The translations under genes and the position numbers were made by a program. Below are positions 51,682 to 56,101 of a stretch of 56,101 nucleotides of DNA, in pieces. The DNA comes from CAYIYO01 sp964367715 (lineage in GTDB: Bacteria > Chlamydiota > Chlamydiia > Chlamydiales > Criblamydiaceae). The notes beneath the pieces are model-generated. The model saw nothing but the letters and a program-made list of their open reading frames with translations. It had not been told where the DNA came from and did no database searches. The stretch is taken from NCBI GenBank assembly GCA_964367715.1, contig CAYIYO010000006.1, positions 1-56,101 of the forward strand, read 5' to 3'. Every line of letters starts with the position of its first letter. Positions within the stretch are counted from its first letter, which is position 1.

Positions 51682-52710
51682 ATGGATTCTAAACACCTCC
51701 TTAAGTTTAGTCAGTTGCCTCCGGACGAAAAGGGGGTGGGCGGAACGCGCACGAGTGCTAGCAAGCAAACCTTCCCTATTCTTAAGGGAATGTCCCTTTA
51801 CAAACTTATTCTGCTTCCTAATGGCGTACGCGAACCCCATTGGCATGCAAATGCCGATGAGTTAGGCTACTGCTTAAAAGGACAAGTCCTTGTCAGTCTC
51901 TATAACACTGGTGATACCCACGCTGCATTTTTAGTGAATGAGGGCGAAGCTTTTTTAATTCCTTCCGGCGCGCTTCATCACATCATCAACGTAGGCGAAG
52001 GAAATGCAGAATTGATTCTCAACTTTTCCAACGAAGAAACTGAAGATTTCCATTTATCGAGCACATTAGGGATGTTTTCAGATGCCGTCTTAGGAAATAC
52101 CTGGAACGTTAAAGAAAAGGTCTTTCATTCCTTAAAACGCTCACTGAATTATCCTTTCGCCACCTTGCTTGACCATGCACCGAAACTCTCTTCTAGTACA
52201 AACGACAGTTCACCTTACCATTACCGTCTAGAAGCCGCGCAGCCACTTTTAAGCAATGAAGGCGGCCTCGTCCGCGTCGCCCGCACCAGCACATGGCCGA
52301 TCGCCACACAACAAGCCCTTTACTCGCTACAACTATCAGGAGAAGGAATGCGCGAACCGCATTGGCATCCAGAAACTGCCGAGCTGGGTTACATTAAAAA
52401 AGGAAAAGGGAGAATGTCAATCCTAAGTCCTTCAGGAAATGTTGACACTTACGTCATGGAAGAAGGCGATCTCTACTTTATTCCTAAAGCCTACCCGCAT
52501 CATATCGAAAATTTAATGACCGATTCGCTTGAAATTTTAATATTTTTTGATCAAGGAATGCCACGCGATGTGGGCTTCACCGGAAGTGTCCGCTCCGCCT
52601 CGAACGAGGTATTAGGCTCTGTGATGGGGTCTGCTCCTGCCTTTTTTGAACAGCTCCCTAAATATTATGCTGACCTTTTCATTGTCCAAAAAATCAATCC
52701 TGTAGACTAA
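51682..52710 (+). CDS. bicupin, oxalate decarboxylase-like
   Basis: A 342-residue protein of two cupin domains. Each has a full metal site: REPHWHANADELGY with a downstream HH (cupin 1) and REPHWHPETAELGY with YPHH (cupin 2), the His-x-His-x(4)-Glu ... His set used for Mn in oxalate decarboxylases. No signal peptide is seen, and the protein is shorter than most OxdC enzymes. Substrate may be oxalate or a different small acid or sugar. Two ATGs are adjacent; the second (51682) has the better distance from AGGGA. It belongs with the TylF-type gene. Confidence 0.85.
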   Translation: MDSKHLLKFSQLPPDEKGVGGTRTSASKQTFPILKGMSLYKLILLPNGVREPHWHANADELGYCLKGQVLVSLYNTGDTHAAFLVNEGEAFLIPSGALHHIINVGEGNAELILNFSNEETEDFHLSSTLGMFSDAVLGNTWNVKEKVFHSLKRSLNYPFATLLDHAPKLSSSTNDSSPYHYRLEAAQPLLSNEGGLVRVARTSTWPIATQQALYSLQLSGEGMREPHWHPETAELGYIKKGKGRMSILSPSGNVDTYVMEEGDLYFIPKAYPHHIENLMTDSLEILIFFDQGMPRDVGFTGSVRSASNEVLGSVMGSAPAFFEQLPKYYADLFIVQKINPVD

Positions 52711-52884
52711 TTTAAAATAATTATTATTAATTTTTACATAACACGCTCTGATGCCTATTGTGCTACAAGGCCGTTAAAAATTGTTTTTTAATCTAAGTTC
52801 AATTCTTTCAAAATTCTTGTTTTTAACTAAATGATTCCCTAAAATCATCTTCCTAAACAATGGAATATCAGGGGCATAGTCAAC

Positions 52885-53182
52885 TACTCTCGCCTAAAGG
52901 CAAAAGCTTGTAGCGGCCCGTCGAAACCGACGCTACCATCGGGTGTTGACATACCCGTATTAGCGACAACAGACGCTAATAGCTGCGAGAGAGTGCTGCG
53001 AGCTTCCACAATTGTAAGGCTTTACCTTTTCGCCATGGTTTAGCGCCTGAGACCGAAGCCATTGCAAACCCATGCTTTAAGGCGAAAAAAAATTGTACTA
53101 AACTTAAGGAATTAAAGCAAAGTAAAGAGGAACGAGGTTTCCTCCCGGAGCTAAAGCACTGGGTTTCCACCTCGTCAATTGG
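52885..53182 (+). ncRNA. HEARO / IscB omega-RNA-like structured RNA, no IscB gene
   Basis: This 300-base gene-free stretch is densely paired: GTAGCG (52910-52915) with CGCTAC (52931-52936); CGGGT/ACCCG around GTTGACAT (52940-52957); TATTAGCG with CGCTAATA (52958-52981); ACAATT with AATTGT enclosing TTTTCGCC with GGCGAAAA (53027-53088) and GGTTT/AAACC; and ACGAGGT (53132-53138) with ACCTCGT (53169-53175) at the end. The order, size and the GGGTGTTGACATACCC loop fit HEARO RNAs (omega-RNAs of IscB), from memory. The 3' end abuts ATGA, the reported HEARO insertion context. No HNH/RuvC ORF is near. Confidence 0.65.
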
Positions 53183-53755
53183 ATGAAAGATTCTCCTTCA
53201 AATAAAAACACACAATTGCAGATTACTTTTCCAAAAAGCACAGAAGACCACCGCTTACAGCTGGTCGGGATTAATGGATCGATTTTTGCAATTCTTCACT
53301 CGCCTCTAGAATCCAATGGCCCAATCAACCTCGACTGTAAAGACTGGAGCCTCATCATTTTAGCTCCAATCAAAAGCAAAGTCGCTATCGACATCTCCGC
53401 CATCAACATCATTTCTTTTCACGAAGTAGAATCGGAAGAAGGCATAGTGAACATCTCCGCTTCAAATCGTCTCGTTAAACTGACTCCTTCCACCTCAGAA
53501 AATGTCCATGAAACAGCAAAAAATGGCACTTTTGAGCTTGGGGATGATCCTACGACATTTTTGAGCTACTTCAGACTATTTAATGGAATCGTCAGTCGTG
53601 CCCAGGAGAAAAGTCCGGAATCGATTGTCGAAGCACAGCAACGATTCCTTTCCAGCCTTTGCGCGCTAGCCGAAAAAATGGATAACAAAGAATCCCTTAA
53701 CATTCATCGCGTTCTTCAGATTTGGGACATTGCTCCCCTTCAGCAAGACAACTAA
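53183..53755 (+). CDS. hypothetical protein, 190 aa, start at the omega-RNA boundary
   Basis: A soluble protein of no recognised family. Residues 10-115 alternate short beta-like strands (LQLVGINGSIFAILHSPLES, WSLIILAPIKSKVAIDISAI), like a beta-helix or jelly-roll piece, and residues 125-190 are helical (FLSYFRLFNGIVSRAQEKS). There is no signal peptide. The ATG is the first base triplet after the structured RNA, and no Shine-Dalgarno is present, so the original leader may have been displaced and expression is uncertain. Confidence 0.6.
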   Translation: MKDSPSNKNTQLQITFPKSTEDHRLQLVGINGSIFAILHSPLESNGPINLDCKDWSLIILAPIKSKVAIDISAINIISFHEVESEEGIVNISASNRLVKLTPSTSENVHETAKNGTFELGDDPTTFLSYFRLFNGIVSRAQEKSPESIVEAQQRFLSSLCALAEKMDNKESLNIHRVLQIWDIAPLQQDN

Positions 53756-53775
53756 GACTTTCAAAGGATGCGAAA

Positions 53776-53853
53776 ATGCACCCGTTAATTCCAAAAAATG
53801 GTGGGTATCGCGCCGCTTCTAAGAACCTTTCAATTCGGTCAACTGATTTTTGA
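53776..53853 (+). pseudogene. truncated start of a gene cut by an A-type arm
   Basis: ATG at 53776 has an excellent ribosome site (AAAGGA, 7 bases) but the frame stops after 25 codons. The first residues (MHPLIPKNGGYR) resemble the start of small four-helix-bundle (S23-type) proteins; the stop lies inside the A-type arm that starts near 53838. It is probably a remnant. The assignment rests on 12 residues. Confidence 0.35.
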
Positions 53854-53868
53854 ATTCACTTGTGTATA
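53838..53868. repeat. A-type right arm
   Basis: CAATTCGGTCAACTGATTTT then GAATTCACTTGTGTATA matches the right arm of the complete elements. The rest of 53869-54058 is AT-rich leader for the next gene. Confidence 0.65.
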
Positions 53869-54058
53869 TAATCTCGATTTGACTACGCCTATAATTTTTT
53901 CAGATTTTCTTTTAAGCACGAGTTTCCCTTAAAAAATAAAAAGTTTGTCTACTCTTCAAAAAATAAACTTCTCTTTATTTGACAATACTTTTTTAGACTT
54001 ATCTTTACTTAAAATCACAGAAAATAGTAGAGATAGGGTAATTTGCCTTGGAGGAAAC

Positions 54059-55303
54059 ATGGCCACCCCAAAATATGATGGAGTCACCACACGACTTTTG
54101 CGTCAAGATGAGCGCCTTGTCCACACATTAGAAACTGAAATGCCGCTGGTTATTGAAGCAAAAGAAAACAAAACCGTTAATTTTCTGCAAAATTTTCTCA
54201 AAGAAAATTCAGAACAGCTTATCAACGATGCTGCAAAATACGGAGCGCTGCTTTTCAGAGGTTTTGATGTTGCGTCCGAAAAAGACTTTGAAAATGCGAT
54301 CATGAGTATTGACGGCGTAAATGGAATCAGCGAAGCGTTCATGGCAGAGCACGGAAGGGAGCGCGTGGATGGATTAAAGTACGTGTTGCACACAAATACG
54401 ATTTATAAAACAGGTGGAACACTCTATCTTGGTGGATTTCACAGCGAAAACTACTACACGACAGATGTTCCCGGATTCATTTCTTTTTGTTGTCTGAAGC
54501 CGTCAGAGTTGGGTGGAGAAACGGGCCTTATCAACATGGAAAAGGTCTACGAACGTTTGGACGACAAACTAAAAAAGAAGTTAGAAGATACTCCCTATTT
54601 TGTTGAAAAATGGCTTATTAGCGATGTTGCCGACAAATACAAAGTCAATCCGCAAACAGTCGAAACAATTTGTCACAAATTCAACTTACCAATAGCGGGT
54701 GAAGGCGAAGATAAATTGATTCTAATGCATAAGCCGAGTGTTTTTTTACATCCACTCACAAATAAGAAAGCGCTTCAAATCAACTTCTTTTCATTGCCGA
54801 CATTAGATGCACGGTTGCGTAAACACTTTATCGCAGACTATCAAGGAGATACTTGGTTTTGGCATCGATTTGTATGGAGACTTCCCTACTCTCTTTTTAA
54901 ATGTATCGAAAATTTTTCTGTCTTTTCGATCGCCTTATTCCACTCTCCAAAAGAGCTGTTGCAGATGACCGCGGCCAAATGGAAAGCAAATAAAGCATTT
55001 AAAAAGCTAAAGAAAAAATTTCCGAAAGTTAACTCCTGCTTTTCAAAAAAAGAAATCGAAACTCTTGCAAAAGAGATGCACAATTTTTATTGCTCGACAA
55101 CCTGGAAAAAAGGCGACATCCTTTTTGTCGACAACAAAAATACCGTCCACACAGGCATGCCTGGATCTGGTCCTCGGACCATTCGTGCATTAATTGCTAA
55201 CCCTCTTGAAATGAAATATTCAGAAACACAACCAGGTTGCTTTTTTTGCGAAGAGCGCTCTAAAGAAAGCATGGGTCATAGTATGGCATTGGAAAAGAAA
55301 TAA
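54059..55303 (+). CDS. TauD/TfdA-family (SyrP-like) Fe(II)/2-oxoglutarate oxygenase
   Basis: A 414-residue non-haem iron oxygenase. The metal motif is HxE (GGFHSENYYTTDVPGFISFC, H128 and E130), as in clavaminate-synthase/SyrP types and not the HxD of TauD; ELGGETGLINM follows, and the distal ligand and oxoglutarate Arg are in NTVHTGMPGSGPRTIRAL (H364, R373 or R376). An inserted, Lys-rich helical segment (about 265-345) is unusual. It may hydroxylate an amino acid or small metabolite. The ATG at 54059 has GGAGG; a TTG at 53945 would add 38 non-conserved residues. Confidence 0.82.
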   Translation: MATPKYDGVTTRLLRQDERLVHTLETEMPLVIEAKENKTVNFLQNFLKENSEQLINDAAKYGALLFRGFDVASEKDFENAIMSIDGVNGISEAFMAEHGRERVDGLKYVLHTNTIYKTGGTLYLGGFHSENYYTTDVPGFISFCCLKPSELGGETGLINMEKVYERLDDKLKKKLEDTPYFVEKWLISDVADKYKVNPQTVETICHKFNLPIAGEGEDKLILMHKPSVFLHPLTNKKALQINFFSLPTLDARLRKHFIADYQGDTWFWHRFVWRLPYSLFKCIENFSVFSIALFHSPKELLQMTAAKWKANKAFKKLKKKFPKVNSCFSKKEIETLAKEMHNFYCSTTWKKGDILFVDNKNTVHTGMPGSGPRTIRALIANPLEMKYSETQPGCFFCEERSKESMGHSMALEKK

Positions 55304-55355
55304 TCAATTTATCCGTCACTTATGCTTGGCTCGGTTTGACGTAAACTGAAGTTCT

Positions 55356-55427
55356 TATACCACGGTTCGGGTAAATTTTGGCATTTCGCTTTGTCCAAAT
55401 GTCAAAATTTATCCGAACCGTGGTATA
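55356..55427. repeat. C-type palindrome (72 bp, complete)
   Basis: TATACCACGGTTCGG... and its inverse ...CCGAACCGTGGTATA form 31-base arms with two mismatches around 10 bases. Half copies are at 32241-32272 and 44267-44300. It separates the oxygenase from the convergent phnA gene and may act as a terminator. Confidence 0.8.
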
Positions 55428-55467
55428 AACTATTTGATCTATCTAGATAGCTTATGGACACTACTGG

Positions 55468-55818
55468 CTAGTTGTTCTTTTTAACGATCTCAGATTTAAG
55501 CATCATCATCCCAAAACCAGGAACTTTTGCTTCAATGTTGTGGCCGTTGACCTCATCTACTAGACGTATGCTTTTCACTTTTACACCAACTTTCAAAGCG
55601 GAAGATGCTCCTTTGACTTTGATATCTTTGATAATTGTTACACTATCACCATCCTGAAGGATGTTTCCATGTGCATCCTTCACAACGGCCTGTACCGTTT
55701 CTCGTTCAGCCTCAACATGAATAGACCATTCATGACCACATTCAGGGCAAACATATAAGGTTCCATTTTCATAAGTGTATAGGGAAGAGCACTTAATGCA
55801 TTTAGGTAAATTTGTCAT
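55468..55818 (-). CDS. PhnA/YjdM-family zinc-ribbon protein
   Basis: A 116-residue protein with an N-terminal zinc ribbon (KCIKCSSLYTYE, then YVCPECGHEW: CxxC...CxxC) and the conserved C-terminal beta domain (DANGN-like DAHGNILQDGDSVTII, DIKVKG, VGVKVKSIRLVDE, GHNIEAKVPGFGMMMLKSE). The full-length YjdM pattern is present. Despite its phn name the family is not needed for phosphonate breakdown and its role is unknown. No close ribosome site is visible except GGCGG. Confidence 0.92.
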   Translation of the reverse strand: MTNLPKCIKCSSLYTYENGTLYVCPECGHEWSIHVEAERETVQAVVKDAHGNILQDGDSVTIIKDIKVKGASSALKVGVKVKSIRLVDEVNGHNIEAKVPGFGMMMLKSEIVKKNN

Positions 55819-56101
55819 AGCGACCGCCTTTTTTTTAAATAATTAATAGCTCTCAATGAAGTCTAATCACTTTGATGAGCTCTTTGCCGCGCTTGATAAT
55901 AATTATCCCACCTTGAAAAAAAGTCCACAGAAAGCGCACATTCAGTATAAGTACGTATTCTACATCTTCTCGTAAAGAGGGAGTATCGCTCTTTCCATGG
56001 ATTATACGGAGGAGCAGCTGAAATTATCTTGCAGATTCAGGAATTTTAGAATTTTCGTAATCGGTCACGGCGCCTGTCATAAGTTTTTCATCGCGGTAGC
56101 G
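55819..56101. other. gene-free right end with repeat fragments
   Basis: It holds an AT-rich phnA leader, a TATACGGAGGAGCAGC motif (about 56003-56018, as at 44334) and, at the edge, TCACGGCGCCTGTCATAAG ... GGTAGCG, a third copy of the repeat at 9487 and 38792. A 40-codon open stretch on the minus strand (about 55860-55990) has no start and no recognised family. Confidence 0.5.

Noticed and set aside
52790..52870. Minus-strand stretch reading IPLFRKMILGNHLVKNKNF
   Set aside because: Only about 30 codons without a proper start, next to the omega-RNA-like element; cannot be distinguished from chance.
53945..54058. TTG start adding 38 residues to the TauD-type protein
   Set aside because: No ribosome site there, while GGAGG precedes the ATG at 54059.
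55860..55990. Minus-strand open stretch of about 40 codons (ends RGKELIKVIRLH)
   Set aside because: No start codon with a ribosome site and no recognisable homology; at best a gene remnant, too weak to annotate.

Overview
The window looks like a piece of the chromosome of an environmental, Chlamydia-related bacterium (phylum Chlamydiota, Waddlia/Parachlamydia-like). The evidence is: an AroD-AroE fusion; the gene block slc1-like chaperone, ssb, pepA, histone-like hctB, then holA and an RsmI-type methylase, which matches the CT043-CT048 order of Chlamydia trachomatis; the block ispE-rplI-rpsR-rpsF-pth-rplY followed by pgsA, which matches CT804-CT797; a SWIM-domain SNF2 helicase; and cysteine-bearing outer-membrane beta-barrels. 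Species cannot be decided from sequence reading alone. One 100-N scaffold gap lies at 13594-13693 and is flanked by an exact 55-base duplication, so it is probably an unmerged contig overlap.

Layout. 1-9.1 kb: the start of a membrane protein running off the left edge, a SulP transporter, the GTPase Der, a MATE exporter and the SNF2 helicase. 9.1-20 kb: a large Hsp70-like protein coupled to alanine dehydrogenase, AroDE with a small outer-membrane barrel, an MFS carrier with MnmA and a dicarboxylate/amino acid symporter. 20-31 kb: a small orphan protein, two divergent dipeptidases (M19, M20), IspE, the ribosomal protein block, Prs, tRNA-Gln, PgsA, a PfkB kinase and a sodium:alanine symporter. 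31-45.6 kb: a DTW-like protein, a periplasmic thioredoxin, RsmI, HolA, then a four-gene cassette (SpsF-like nucleotidyltransferase, GNAT-NeuB fusion, HAD phosphatase, Nudix) inserted in the conserved chlamydial block, then HctB, PepA, SSB, the type III secretion chaperone, a Cys-rich orphan, PhoH and MsrBA. 45.7-56 kb is more accessory: two barrels, two beta-propeller proteins, a TylF-type methyltransferase, a bicupin, an orphan, a TauD-type oxygenase and PhnA, with a decayed glycosidase.

The most striking content is non-coding. Intergenic spaces are full of nested palindromes of several families. Two of these families share a fixed collar (GAAAGCTCCCGCGG ... CCCGGGGCTTTGAC) but carry different outer inverted repeats and different inner palindromes, so they look modular. 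Single arms form the junction of pgsA with the pfkB kinase, the leader of holA, and the edges of decayed genes. In addition, 52885-53182 folds like a HEARO / IscB omega-RNA with no IscB gene beside it, and it ends exactly at an ATGA that is also the start codon of the next gene.

Metabolic reading (inference): peptide and amino acid use (two dipeptidases, PepA, alanine symporter plus alanine dehydrogenase, dicarboxylate symporter) fits an intracellular life on host amino acids. The SpsF/NeuB cassette suggests a sugar-acid surface modification.
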